This document shows, in pieces, positions 5,988-14,193 of a DNA stretch of 14,847 nucleotides. The stretch lies in NCBI GenBank assembly GCA_026998145.1, contig JALTRC010000025.1:1-14847 (forward strand). The letters are read 5' to 3'. The notes beneath the pieces are model-generated. The model had not been told where the DNA came from. It searched no databases and saw nothing but the letters and a program-made list of their open reading frames with translations. How positions within the stretch are numbered: position 1 is the first letter of the stretch; each line of letters begins with the position of its first letter. A program made the translations under genes and the position numbers. The DNA comes from Gammaproteobacteria bacterium (GTDB lineage Bacteria; Pseudomonadota; Gammaproteobacteria; SZUA-229).

Positions 5988-7370
5988 TTAAATTACTTTC
6001 AGAATCTCAGACTGTAAATTCGACAGGTTAAGCGATGTCATATTTGAAAAGCATGCGTTATTAAGTTCAGCTACCAATGTTTTTCTATTATCATTTTCTT
6101 TAGCCCAGTCATGAAGAGAAATATATTGCCCATTATTAAGAAGCAGTTTTCTGAGTTGATCGGCTGTCATTTCAGTTTTTAATTGCTTGCGTATATTCCA
6201 TCTAACAGCTTGATGATTTAGCCATGGGCGTATTTGTTTAAAAATAATCAGGCTTAAAAAACTACAGATAATTAATGTTATCCACCATGCCCATGCAGGC
6301 ATTGTCCAGTGCCGTGGTAAATTATGCAGAGATTCTTTTAGCGTGCTAGACTCAGGATCAAAATAGCGTAGTTTAATGTTAATTTTAGGCCCAAAAGGCA
6401 TTAGCCATTTTGGCAAGGGAGCGTTAATTATATTTAGGTCGCCATAGTCTTTGTAATTAGATAGTTTTTTATACTTCATTTTAATATTTGAGACATCCTG
6501 TCCGTTTATTATTGATAACTGCTTATCAAGACCCGGCACACCAAAGGGGATAAGGGCAGGTGTGTGGACGATGGTTTTCCATGAATTTATTTCACCATTC
6601 TCAATCTTTGAGTCTAATTTTAACTCGCCTACAGGTAGATTCGGTGGTAAGTAACTGGGTAAGGGCTTAACCTGTAAATGTTGTACTGGTAAATAAAAGC
6701 GCCTTCGGTCACTGCCTGATAACTGATAACGAATAGCCGGTAAATCAATAGATTGCTTGCCTTCATTTAAGGGGTAAAAGATCCAGCCAGCATCAAAAAT
6801 AGCGAGTCCATTTTTTGTAATATGCTTTTCAGTTTTCAATGCGCGTAGCATGGATTCGTTATTGTCAGGCGAGTCAAGTAGGACATGAGCTGTTGTATCG
6901 GAACTTTGTATTCGCACATGAATGATAATGGCTTCGCGTTGCCACGGGGATAAATTTGAAATATTCCAGCTTAACTCAATAGGTTCGTTTTTAATTTTTG
7001 CTGGGGTGACTTTTAATGGAATAGAAATGCTCTTTGCTTTTTCTAAGGTTAATGCTGGCAACTGCCTTATGTCTTTATTTCTAGGATAAAGGCGTAACTT
7101 TAAAGTTTGTATAATACGTCCATACTCGTCTTCATCTTTGTATTCGTCGCCATAAACAATAGAAAAATGTTTTTTCCAGAGATCTAAGTTCAAGTGTTCT
7201 AATGATTGGTTTCCTGTGTAATTAATAGTGATTCTGAAATATTGTCCCAATTGTTTTTCCGTTTTCGATACCTGTACCGTTAGTTTGTCTTCTAAGATTG
7301 TGTCCTGTGCGTGCACCGGTGTGACTATATAAAACATGAATATAGAGGCAATGAGCAGTCTGTTTACCAT
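5988..7370 (-). CDS. batD: BatD-like membrane-anchored periplasmic protein
   Basis: This 460-residue protein has a signal peptide (1-21, ending PVHA), a long periplasmic region of beta-sandwich character (about 22-355), one transmembrane helix (about 359-378, preceded by a Trp-rich stretch WTMPAWAWW) and a cytoplasmic helical tail of about 80 residues. That plan and its place as last gene after the VWA proteins match BatD ('oxygen tolerance' family). Its biochemical role is not established; it is thought to present the envelope side of the Bat complex. The sequence is divergent, so the call rests on architecture and context as much as on motifs. Its ATG overlaps the end of the preceding gene by seven bases. 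It is followed by no convincing terminator before the antitoxin region. Confidence 0.75.
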   Translation of the reverse strand: MVNRLLIASIFMFYIVTPVHAQDTILEDKLTVQVSKTEKQLGQYFRITINYTGNQSLEHLNLDLWKKHFSIVYGDEYKDEDEYGRIIQTLKLRLYPRNKDIRQLPALTLEKAKSISIPLKVTPAKIKNEPIELSWNISNLSPWQREAIIIHVRIQSSDTTAHVLLDSPDNNESMLRALKTEKHITKNGLAIFDAGWIFYPLNEGKQSIDLPAIRYQLSGSDRRRFYLPVQHLQVKPLPSYLPPNLPVGELKLDSKIENGEINSWKTIVHTPALIPFGVPGLDKQLSIINGQDVSNIKMKYKKLSNYKDYGDLNIINAPLPKWLMPFGPKINIKLRYFDPESSTLKESLHNLPRHWTMPAWAWWITLIICSFLSLIIFKQIRPWLNHQAVRWNIRKQLKTEMTADQLRKLLLNNGQYISLHDWAKENDNRKTLVAELNNACFSNMTSLNLSNLQSEILKVI

Positions 7371-9199
7371 GGGCGCACACCCTGTATAGTTTTAGGTGTT
7401 TGAGGGTGTGCAGGTATACCTTCTTCTAACTCAAACAAGCGTTGCCAGAATTGAATTTTATTTGCAGCAGTGGGGTTGTCATTACTAAATCGGCTCCAGT
7501 CGTTCTTTTGTTGCTGGCTAGCTTTTGATGTGGCTGATAGCTTTAAAAAATTCTGCTGTCTTAGTAAATATGTTGTAAGTTGTTGTTCAGTTAAATTGCC
7601 GGGCTTTGATAAGATGGATGCTAAGTCTTTTGATCTTCTTGAGGAACTAATATCCATTGTAGAGACTCGGTCATTGTTAAAATTTATGACTGATTCGATG
7701 TTGCCTAAGCCTTCCTGTAAGTTGCTATCCCTATTTGCCAATAAGCGTAAATAGCGTTCAATGTTTTGTTGAACTTCTATTGTGAATTCCAGGTTGTTTT
7801 TGTAGTTTGCTTGTTCAGGCTGATAACGTAATGCGTCTTTATATAATTGGATAGCTGACTTGAAATCACCTTGTTTAAAAAAACTATTAGCTAAATTAAA
7901 AGCTGCCTGACCTCGTTGAGTGTCAGTTTCTGCTTCCCATGCTGCGTGACTAAATGAGGTGATGGCGCATTCTATTTGTTGGATACGAAAACAGCTGGCA
8001 CCTTCGCCCATGCGCGCCATGTACCCCTTTGTTTTTGAGTATAACTTTGCTGCCTGAGTATAATCCTGTTTTTCCCATGCCTGATATGCTTGTATTAATA
8101 CATCAGAGCTTGTTTGCATATTATCAGCATGTACTTCATTCGTAGGTAGTATCAAAATTAAGCTTATAAATATTACAGTCAGTGCTTGAACTTTTTTTAG
8201 CTTTTCTAAGCTGAATTGTTTTAAAAAAATCAACAATATAGCGGCTAACAATGGCCAGTAAAATAACTCATTCCAGCTGGCCTTATTCTGGTTTTTTTCT
8301 GATATTTTAATCCTTGCCGGTTGCCAGACATTGGAAAGTTGATTATGCGTATCAGGGTTGAGTCTTGCGTAAATGATATCGTTGGATAATTGTCGTAATT
8401 CATTTTCTTTGAGCCGAGTTTGTACGGCCTTATTGTTAAATTTCAACCAGTGACCTGCGGTATCTGTTAACGCAACCGGTGATGGCAAACCGATACCTAG
8501 AATATGTAATGTAATGTTGTCTTTCTGTAATTTATTAATTATATTTTTGAGTCGTATAAATTCATGCTTTGTAATATCGCCATCCGTTAATAATATAATC
8601 GTGCGTTCGCCCGATACATCTTTTAATAGCAACTGACTTTGTAAAAGCGCTTCAGTAATAGCACTGCCGTGAGTCGGTAGTTGTATTTCATTTAATAGCA
8701 ACGCACTCTCATGCAGTGCATTTATATCAAATGTAGCCGGTAACATAATGTGTGATGCACCGGAAAAAATAACTAAACCTAATTTTATATTCTTTAGCTT
8801 CTGATTTTCATTTGCTTGAGTCCATTGTTCAATCATCTTATCGGCAATGGCTTGTCTGCTTGGGTAAACATCATTAGCCTGCATAGAGCGAGAGTGATCG
8901 ACAATGATAATCGCAGCACTCTGAGGGGGTAGTATTTTTTCAGGTGCGGATATAAGCAGGCGAGGCCCCGCTGCGGAAATGGCCAGTAAAACCCATATTA
9001 TAAATTGTTGAATATTCTTCCAATGCGTTTTTCTCTGCGCATGAGGTAGTGTTATCCAGGGTAGCAAATCAACATCGGCATATTGCTTTAAGCTGAGGTT
9101 ATGATGCAAGCTTTTCCATGCCATTATAAAGAGTGGTAAAAAGGCCAGCAATAACCACAGTGATTCCCTCCAGTAGAGTTGAGTTAAAAAATAATTCAT
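7364..9199 (-). CDS. BatB/BatC fusion: membrane VWA domain plus TPR domain
   Basis: A 611-residue protein joins a BatB-like von Willebrand A domain to BatC-like TPRs. Two membrane helices come first (about 12-28 and 64-83). The VWA domain (about 94-290) has the MIDAS motif DHSRS (101-105), GSAIT (178-182, with Ser where Thr is usual) and LLTDGD (D206). Two more helices (about 312-328 and 336-353) are followed by TPR-like repeats (about 365-400 and 427-470), then a polar, low-complexity tail. With four helices, both VWA and the following TPR part could be on the cytoplasmic or periplasmic side depending on topology. I chose the ATG at 9199 because it overlaps the batA stop as ATGA; an in-frame ATG at 9277 would add 26 residues and overlap batA by 82 nt. 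Such fusions of batB and batC are known in Gammaproteobacteria. Confidence 0.85.
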   Translation of the reverse strand: MNYFLTQLYWRESLWLLLAFLPLFIMAWKSLHHNLSLKQYADVDLLPWITLPHAQRKTHWKNIQQFIIWVLLAISAAGPRLLISAPEKILPPQSAAIIIVDHSRSMQANDVYPSRQAIADKMIEQWTQANENQKLKNIKLGLVIFSGASHIMLPATFDINALHESALLLNEIQLPTHGSAITEALLQSQLLLKDVSGERTIILLTDGDITKHEFIRLKNIINKLQKDNITLHILGIGLPSPVALTDTAGHWLKFNNKAVQTRLKENELRQLSNDIIYARLNPDTHNQLSNVWQPARIKISEKNQNKASWNELFYWPLLAAILLIFLKQFSLEKLKKVQALTVIFISLILILPTNEVHADNMQTSSDVLIQAYQAWEKQDYTQAAKLYSKTKGYMARMGEGASCFRIQQIECAITSFSHAAWEAETDTQRGQAAFNLANSFFKQGDFKSAIQLYKDALRYQPEQANYKNNLEFTIEVQQNIERYLRLLANRDSNLQEGLGNIESVINFNNDRVSTMDISSSRRSKDLASILSKPGNLTEQQLTTYLLRQQNFLKLSATSKASQQQKNDWSRFSNDNPTAANKIQFWQRLFELEEGIPAHPQTPKTIQGVRPW

Positions 9200-10242
9200 G
9201 CGTTTGAGCTTTTTTTGTTGCGGATAGAAAAGAGCTCTTTCATGCCTAATAATAATATGGCCAATAATAAAGGCCAAAAATATAGTGCCTGTGTTTTTCG
9301 CGGAGAAAAACGGTCACTCGATTTCACCTGATGGCGTTTTTCGATATAATCTAATGCCGCATCAATTGATTTTACATCGGTACCATGAAAACTTTCACCA
9401 CCGGTTATTTTGGCCATTTCACTTAATAATTCTACATCGCTTGCTTCATAAATCAGTTCACCCATTTGACTGGCAGACATATTATTTTTTGTCGTGTCTG
9501 TTGAACCAATGGCAATGGTATGTAATACCGTATTGGATTCGGCAGCTCGTTTTGCACCCTCTATGGGAGACAACTTTCCAACGGGAGTGGTCGCATCACT
9601 AATTAATACCAATACAGTTTTTTTGGATTGTTTATCCGATTTAACAAAATCAGCTGCAATAGCAATTGCATCACCCAGTGCAGCCATTCGGCCAGAAACG
9701 GTCGGCTCTAAACGATGAATAAGGTGACGAACAAGGTCTTTATCTTTGCTGGGTTTAAGAAAAATTTGCGGTGGATCACCGAAAATCACAATGCCGATAC
9801 GTTGCCCGCTAAAGCGTCTGGAAAAACGATCCAGTAAAGTCTGTGTCATGGTCATTCGATCAACACGTTTTCCGTCGAGTTGATAATCTCTGATGACCAT
9901 ACTAATCGAGGTGTCGATAATCAGCATAATATCGGCTGATGTATCTGCGGTTGTTACTTTTTCTCCCCGATGTATTGGTTGTGCCAGCGCCAATGCTATT
10001 AAACTACCTGCAAGCAGTGTTGTAAAAATATTTGTTGATTGTTTTGTTTTAAGATGTAATGCGGTGTTATCCAATGCATAAGGGTGTTTTACGCTTATCG
10101 TACTGGGTTGATTGTTTTGTTTTATCCATTGTTTTTTTATCAAAAAGGGTCTGATAAATATATAGATAATGAGGGGCGTGATCAACCACAGCCATTCAGG
10201 CTGAAGCAATTCATAATCAGATAGAAGAACCGCTAGATCCAT
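9196..10242 (-). CDS. batA: BatA-like membrane protein with VWA domain
   Basis: This 348-residue protein has membrane helices at about residues 16-34, 70-89 and 324-340, with a VWA domain between. The MIDAS DxSxS is present as DTSIS (110-114, after IMLII) and the second Asp in LVLISDAT (D216). The usual GTAIG loop of BatA proteins reads GRMAALGDAI (184-193), so the position normally held by the metal-coordinating Thr appears to be Ala187. T181 or S183 lies close by and could substitute. The protein should form part of the membrane-bound Bat assembly with the BatB/C fusion and BatD, energised or remodelled by the MoxR ATPase. Its ATG overlaps the end of the DUF4381-like gene by ten bases, with no Shine-Dalgarno, suggesting coupled translation. 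Confidence 0.87.
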   Translation of the reverse strand: MDLAVLLSDYELLQPEWLWLITPLIIYIFIRPFLIKKQWIKQNNQPSTISVKHPYALDNTALHLKTKQSTNIFTTLLAGSLIALALAQPIHRGEKVTTADTSADIMLIIDTSISMVIRDYQLDGKRVDRMTMTQTLLDRFSRRFSGQRIGIVIFGDPPQIFLKPSKDKDLVRHLIHRLEPTVSGRMAALGDAIAIAADFVKSDKQSKKTVLVLISDATTPVGKLSPIEGAKRAAESNTVLHTIAIGSTDTTKNNMSASQMGELIYEASDVELLSEMAKITGGESFHGTDVKSIDAALDYIEKRHQVKSSDRFSPRKTQALYFWPLLLAILLLGMKELFSIRNKKSSNA

Positions 10243-10592
10243 TTTTTTGTCTGACTGATTAAAAGGTTCATTGTGTGCTCATCTACACCGTTACGACTAA
10301 AGCAGGCTGCCTGTAATTGTTCATTAAATGTTTTATTTAAGTGTTTTTTCTCTGTATTATTTTTTAACATATTTGAAATAGTCAACGCTAACTGTCTCTG
10401 GTTGATTTTTTTATTGTTATATTTTTTTTGAATCCGTTTAAGTTGTTGTTTATCAGACCGGTAATGTTTTATAACGACAATAGCAATTAATAATATGAAA
10501 CTGATTAGTACTATCCAGATAGCATCTGTTTCATTTTGAGGTGCAGACGGCGGTAAAATGTCTGCTATTTTTTCTAGCTCAATTTTACTCAT
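10233..10592 (-). CDS. DUF4381-like single-pass membrane protein
   Basis: This 119-residue protein has a short N-terminus with an ILPPSAP stretch (12-18), one transmembrane helix (about 24-43) and a basic cytoplasmic tail. This is the layout of DUF4381 proteins found between DUF58 and batA genes in Gammaproteobacteria; family members carry a Pro-rich motif just before the helix. The call depends strongly on genomic position, since the protein is short and divergent. It overlaps the DUF58 gene by four bases (ATGA, 10589-10592) and batA by ten. It probably acts as a small scaffold of the Bat complex, but no biochemical role is established. Confidence 0.65.
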   Translation of the reverse strand: MSKIELEKIADILPPSAPQNETDAIWIVLISFILLIAIVVIKHYRSDKQQLKRIQKKYNNKKINQRQLALTISNMLKNNTEKKHLNKTFNEQLQAACFSRNGVDEHTMNLLISQTKKWI

Positions 10593-11530
10593 TTTTCTGT
10601 TGCCTGAAGAGCTTCTGCAAGATTATCTGTCTGACTACAAATTGAGATGAAATGGATGCCGGATTTTTTACAACGTTGTTTTATGTTTTGCTGTCGCTCA
10701 TTAAAACTAAACTGATAAGCTTTTTGTATTTTATGGCTGCCGGTATCGACTAGTGAATTACTTTCTAATCCATGTTGTTCTCCCCAGCATAAATTTAAAT
10801 GTCCAGCATTCGATAATTGGCGTTCGGCTGCATCATATATATGGATGGCAAGCACGCGGTGCTGTTGACCCAGTTCATAAAGTTGAGCCTGCATTTCATT
10901 ATTTAAATCATAGAAATCACTGAGTAAATAAACATGGCTACCTTGTGGTATTTGTTTTGTGAGTAATGATAATGCGCGTTTCAGACTAAATGTTGAATGG
11001 GTATCTAGAGGAGGCGCAGCAAGACTTGCAAACTTCGCGAGTTGATAAATACCCTGCTGGCCATTTGTGGCTGTTTGCCACTTCGGTGTTTCGTTTAATA
11101 TTAAAGCGCCCAGCTCCGTACCTGCCTGTGCTTCCCAGCTGGCCAGAAAAATCGATAACCGGGCTGCTTGTGTTACTTTTAAACGACTGCGTGTACCAAA
11201 GCGCATGCTTGCCCGACGATCAATTAAAAAATAACATTGAGGGGATAAGTCCTTATGAAACACACGTACCTGTGGTTTGCCGGTACGTGCGGTTGCACGC
11301 CAGTTAATGTGCCGCGGTTCATCACCAGGCTGGTAAGGCCGGGTTTCACTAAAGTCGATACCACTTCCTTGTTGAGTCGAGCTTAAATCACCACTTCCGC
11401 CCAGGCGTATTTCACGCATGCTTAATGGTAAGCCATCACCGTTCCACTGATGCCCATGTTGAATGCATTGATTAATGGCCTGTGAATCGAGTAAGGGCTG
11501 TTGCAGGCGTTGCAGGTCTTTGCGGCGCAT
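10589..11530 (-). CDS. DUF58 family protein of the MoxR/Bat operon
   Basis: This 313-residue soluble protein carries the DUF58 signature GIDFSETRPYQPGDEPRHINWRATARTGKPQVRVF (57-91; only its order is quoted, the key residues being Y66, PGD, R73, W77 and R79). A degenerate VWA-like fold follows, with FLIDRRASM (101-109) in the place of a MIDAS. D104 is retained but the DxSxS pattern is not complete (DRRAS). DUF58 proteins accompany MoxR AAA+ ATPases and are presumed adaptors between the ATPase and VWA partners. It begins 20 nt after the moxR stop and lacks a strong ribosome binding site. Confidence 0.88.
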   Translation of the reverse strand: MRRKDLQRLQQPLLDSQAINQCIQHGHQWNGDGLPLSMREIRLGGSGDLSSTQQGSGIDFSETRPYQPGDEPRHINWRATARTGKPQVRVFHKDLSPQCYFLIDRRASMRFGTRSRLKVTQAARLSIFLASWEAQAGTELGALILNETPKWQTATNGQQGIYQLAKFASLAAPPLDTHSTFSLKRALSLLTKQIPQGSHVYLLSDFYDLNNEMQAQLYELGQQHRVLAIHIYDAAERQLSNAGHLNLCWGEQHGLESNSLVDTGSHKIQKAYQFSFNERQQNIKQRCKKSGIHFISICSQTDNLAEALQATEK

Positions 11531-11550
11531 ATTACAGGCTCATGATAAAT

Positions 11551-12510
11551 TTAGGGTGCATCAACTTTTTCAAGTAGCTTTGTAATGATTTGTTTGCCAT
11601 CAATGCCTTCAGCCTGAGCGGAGAAATCCAGCACTAAACGGTGCCGCAGTACGTCTACCGCCAAATCAATGACATCTTCAGGAATCACGTAATCGCGATC
11701 TGCGAGCAGGGCGCGTGTACTCGCCGCACGTAATAATGAAATAGCACCACGGGGCGAAGAACCGGCTTTAACCAGCCCGTCCCATTCGGGAATGTAGGTT
11801 TTAATATCACGGCTGGCCGCCACCAGTTCAATCACATATTTTTCGATTGAAGGCTCAACATGAATGCCATTGAGTTGTAATCGTAAGGAAAGAATATCCT
11901 CTGGCTTAGCAATGGATTTTAAGTTTGCGTCGAGTCTTCCATCATCAACTTTACGGGTACGCCTGAGTATTTCAATTTCTTCTTCATGGCTGGGGTATTG
12001 CATAATCAGGTGAAACAAAAAACGATCCAGCTGAGCTTCCGGCAAGCTATAGGTGCCCGCATTTTCCAGTGGGTTCTGAGTGGCCAACACCATAAATAAA
12101 GGCGGTAATATATGTGTTTCAGCCCCTACGGTAATTTGGTGTTCGGCCATTGCTTCAAGCAAGGCTGATTGTACCTTGGGTGGGGCACGGTTGATTTCAT
12201 CGGCCAGTACAATTTCATGGAACAGGGGGCCGGGCTGAAAACGAAATGAGCCCTTATCCGGCTCAAATATTTCGCTGCCGGTGAGATCCCCCGGCATCAG
12301 GTCGGGGGTAAACTGAATGCGCTGAAAAGACGCATGTACACTACCGGCCAGTGCATGCACCGCGGTGGTTTTAGCCAGCCCGGGTGGCCCCTCCAGTAAT
12401 ACGTGGCCACCACTGACTAGTGCAATGATAAGTCTGTCTAACAAGTCTTCCTGTCCAACGATCACCTGTTGGAGTTGCTGTTTTAATTGTTCGCAGGAAA
12501 ATGTACTCAT
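11551..12510 (-). CDS. MoxR-family AAA+ ATPase
   Basis: This 319-residue cytoplasmic AAA+ ATPase is thought to act as a chaperone that remodels VWA-domain partners during assembly or metal insertion. Walker A is GPPGLAKT (41-48, catalytic K47), Walker B is VLADEINR (101-108, D104/E105), sensor 1 is ATQNP (143-147), and EAQLDRF (158-164) carries R163 as arginine-finger candidate. The C-terminal lid helices follow to the end. All active-site elements are intact. It is the first gene of the six-gene operon reaching down to 5988. Its promoter and three TTAAACA repeats lie immediately upstream (12543-12604). Confidence 0.95.
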   Translation of the reverse strand: MSTFSCEQLKQQLQQVIVGQEDLLDRLIIALVSGGHVLLEGPPGLAKTTAVHALAGSVHASFQRIQFTPDLMPGDLTGSEIFEPDKGSFRFQPGPLFHEIVLADEINRAPPKVQSALLEAMAEHQITVGAETHILPPLFMVLATQNPLENAGTYSLPEAQLDRFLFHLIMQYPSHEEEIEILRRTRKVDDGRLDANLKSIAKPEDILSLRLQLNGIHVEPSIEKYVIELVAASRDIKTYIPEWDGLVKAGSSPRGAISLLRAASTRALLADRDYVIPEDVIDLAVDVLRHRLVLDFSAQAEGIDGKQIITKLLEKVDAP

Positions 12511-12542
12511 TTACCATAGCCTTTAAATTTAGTTAGTCTGGA

Positions 12543-12575
12543 TGTTTAACCAGAGTGTTTAATTTGGGTGTTTAA
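12543..12575 (-). repeat. Three TTAAACA repeats at 13-bp period in the moxR leader
   Basis: TGTTTAA on the plus strand (TTAAACA in the sense of moxR) occurs at 12543-12549, 12556-12562 and 12569-12575, each start exactly 13 bp from the last. The intervening six bases differ (CCAGAG, TTTGGG). The repeats begin directly after the -10 hexamer and fill the initial transcribed region. They may be operator half-sites for a regulator or RNA elements. Confidence 0.55.
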
Positions 12576-12604
12576 ATAATACGGAGGCTTATTTTACACA
12601 TCAA
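12576..12604 (-). promoter_or_regulatory. Sigma70 promoter of the MoxR/Bat operon
   Basis: On the minus strand TTGATG (complement of 12599-12604) and TATTAT (complement of 12576-12581) are separated by exactly 17 bp, with four and five matches to consensus. The -35 hexamer overlaps the stop codon of the desulfurase gene. The start would be near 12569, giving a leader of about 59 nt before the moxR ATG. Confidence 0.6.
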
Positions 12605-13806
12605 TGGGGGTAAATCTGTTTATTGCTGATTAATTTATTTTTATCGGGGATATGGCATGCACTTTTCAATCCACATTCACACAGTGCCGATACTAATGTG
12701 CTTGCAGCCCATTCTATATCAGATATTGAAGTAGACACACCAACCGAAAATCGAACTGCACCCTGTGCTCTTTGTTGTGATAAGCCCATGGCGCCGAGGA
12801 CACCACTAACTTTATCAGACTCTTCATGACAGGCTGAGCCTAGAGATGCTGCAACATCATTGGCGGCTTGTTTGAGCAATTCTCTGCCTGTAATGTTGGG
12901 GAAAGAGACGTTCAGTGTGTTGGGTAGACGCATATCTGGATGCCCATTGAGTTTTAAATCGGGTACGGCCTCTAATAAGCGCTCATGTAAAATATCCCGT
13001 AATATACGAAGTGTAATACCCTCGAAACCATCGCTCTTATAAATCAATTCTGCTGCTTTACCTATACCGACAATAGCTGGTACGTTTTCTGTGCCCGGTC
13101 GTAAGCCCTGTTCGTGGCCTGCGCCTACAATTAGTGGTTCAATCGGTGTGCCTTTACGCACATAAAGTGCACCAATACCTTTTGTGGCATAAAACTTATG
13201 CCCAGCAAGAGTGAGTAAATCAACACCAAGATGATCTACAGATACCGGGATTTTCCCCACGGACTGAGCCGCATCGGTGTGCAATAAAATGCCTTTGGGG
13301 CGAACCATGTCAGAGATTTCTGAAATAGGCTGGATTGTGCCGACTTCATTATTGGCATGCATAATAGACACCAATACGGTATCTGGGCGCAATGCATTTT
13401 TTACAGATTCAACGCTGACCAGGCCATACTTGTCCACGGGTAGAACAGTGACTTCCCAGCCATTTCTTTTGAGTAATTGTAATGGAGCACTTACCGAAGG
13501 ATGCTCTATCGAGGATGTAATAATATGACGCCCTTTATTACGCATGGCCTCAGCAACGCCTCGAATACCCAGATTATTGGCTTCAGTGGCGCAGCCGGTA
13601 AAGAGTATTTCATCATGCTGCGCGCCGATTAATGTGGCAACCTGATAACGGGCCTTTTCCACCGCATCGTGTGCTCGTTGACCATATATATGGTTAGACG
13701 AAGGGTTGCCAAAAAAATGTTGTCTTAAATAGGGTTCAATAGCATCCGCTACCTGTGGATCAACAGGGGTTGTTGCGTTGTGGTCCAGATAGATTGGATT
13801 GTGCAT
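12601..13806 (-). CDS. Cysteine desulfurase (NifS/IscS-like, PLP-dependent)
   Basis: This 401-residue fold-type I PLP enzyme should convert L-cysteine to L-alanine, leaving persulfide sulfur on an active-site Cys for transfer to an acceptor. Visible landmarks are YLDHNATTP (6-14), H102 in SIEHPSV, D178 in HTDAAQ, the PLP lysine K204 in LAGHKF, RPGTEN (236-241), and C326 in GSACHEESDKVSGVLGAMG. The C326 loop has the length of group I enzymes but an unusual HEE after the Cys (IscS has TSA). The usual FTSGATE near residue 66 reads FTGCATE. A tail beyond the core holds C376, C378 and C384. I chose the ATG at 13806 because GAGG (complement of 13816-13819) lies nine bases upstream; an ATG at 13821 lacks one and would add five residues. 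No iscR, iscU or suf gene is adjacent. Selenocysteine lyase activity is an alternative. Confidence 0.9.
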   Translation of the reverse strand: MHNPIYLDHNATTPVDPQVADAIEPYLRQHFFGNPSSNHIYGQRAHDAVEKARYQVATLIGAQHDEILFTGCATEANNLGIRGVAEAMRNKGRHIITSSIEHPSVSAPLQLLKRNGWEVTVLPVDKYGLVSVESVKNALRPDTVLVSIMHANNEVGTIQPISEISDMVRPKGILLHTDAAQSVGKIPVSVDHLGVDLLTLAGHKFYATKGIGALYVRKGTPIEPLIVGAGHEQGLRPGTENVPAIVGIGKAAELIYKSDGFEGITLRILRDILHERLLEAVPDLKLNGHPDMRLPNTLNVSFPNITGRELLKQAANDVAASLGSACHEESDKVSGVLGAMGLSQQRAQGAVRFSVGVSTSISDIEWAASTLVSALCECGLKSACHIPDKNKLISNKQIYPH

Positions 13807-13822
13807 ATTAACTAACCTCATT

Positions 13823-13838
13823 GCTTGTAATTACGAGC
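13823..13838 (-). promoter_or_regulatory. Near-palindrome upstream of the cysteine desulfurase gene
   Basis: GCTTGTAA (13823-13830) and TTACGAGC (13831-13838) form a 16-bp dyad with a single T/G mismatch pair, placed just upstream of the desulfurase ribosome binding site and inside the 49-nt gap from the small upstream gene. It could be an operator or a small hairpin in the transcript. No regulator is encoded next to it. Confidence 0.35.
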
Positions 13839-13855
13839 GACTATCAAGGGGATTT

Positions 13856-14170
13856 CTAAACACCACTCATTAAGTCTTCTATCAGGTTATCCAGCTTTTT
13901 ATGAACTTCAGTCAGATCAGCATTATCGAACCCCGTTTGTTCAATGGCACGACAAAGATCATCAGCATCAATAATGAAGCCATCATTTGGCATCACCGGG
14001 TTACCATCCAGCAATAAGCCGGGTGCGCTGTGAGTATGATCTTCATCGGGGTAAATAGTTTGCATGTCAAAGCCAAGTGAATTTGATAGTGTTTGAGCAT
14101 AATTTGTGTAAAGTGTGCAGCGTCCACCGGCGGGGTTATTAGATAAAATAGTTATGTTTAATTGTGTCAT
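13856..14170 (-). CDS. Small protein of unknown function with thioredoxin-fold-like features
   Basis: I do not recognise a named family for this 104-residue protein. It opens with a beta-strand-like NITILSN (5-11), then GGRCTLYTNYAQTLSNSLG (15-33), a Cys-containing turn leading into a helix, then SAPGLLLDGNPVMPNDG (48-64), recalling the cis-Pro strand and turn of thioredoxin-like or Rdx/SelW-like folds. An acidic helical C-terminus (66-104) follows. A CxxC pair is absent: C18 and C73 are the only cysteines, so a classical dithiol active site is excluded but a single-Cys persulfide or metal role is not. Its gene lies 49 nt upstream of the cysteine desulfurase on the same strand, and AGAGAG precedes its ATG. 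A role as sulfur (or selenium) acceptor of that enzyme is a plausible inference, untested. Confidence 0.6.
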   Translation of the reverse strand: MTQLNITILSNNPAGGRCTLYTNYAQTLSNSLGFDMQTIYPDEDHTHSAPGLLLDGNPVMPNDGFIIDADDLCRAIEQTGFDNADLTEVHKKLDNLIEDLMSGV

Positions 14171-14193
14171 GCTTAACTCTCTACATTATTTTA

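Noticed and set aside
9285..9718. Two overlapping plus-strand frames (9285-9602 and 9494-9718) within batA
   Set aside because: Both are antisense to a protein with clear VWA motifs and lack ribosome binding sites.
5988..12510. MoxR-VWA operon as a new defence or ternary conflict system
   Set aside because: Gene order and domains (MoxR, DUF58, DUF4381, BatA, BatB-TPR, BatD) match the known Bat operon of Gammaproteobacteria. No nuclease or effector gene is part of it.
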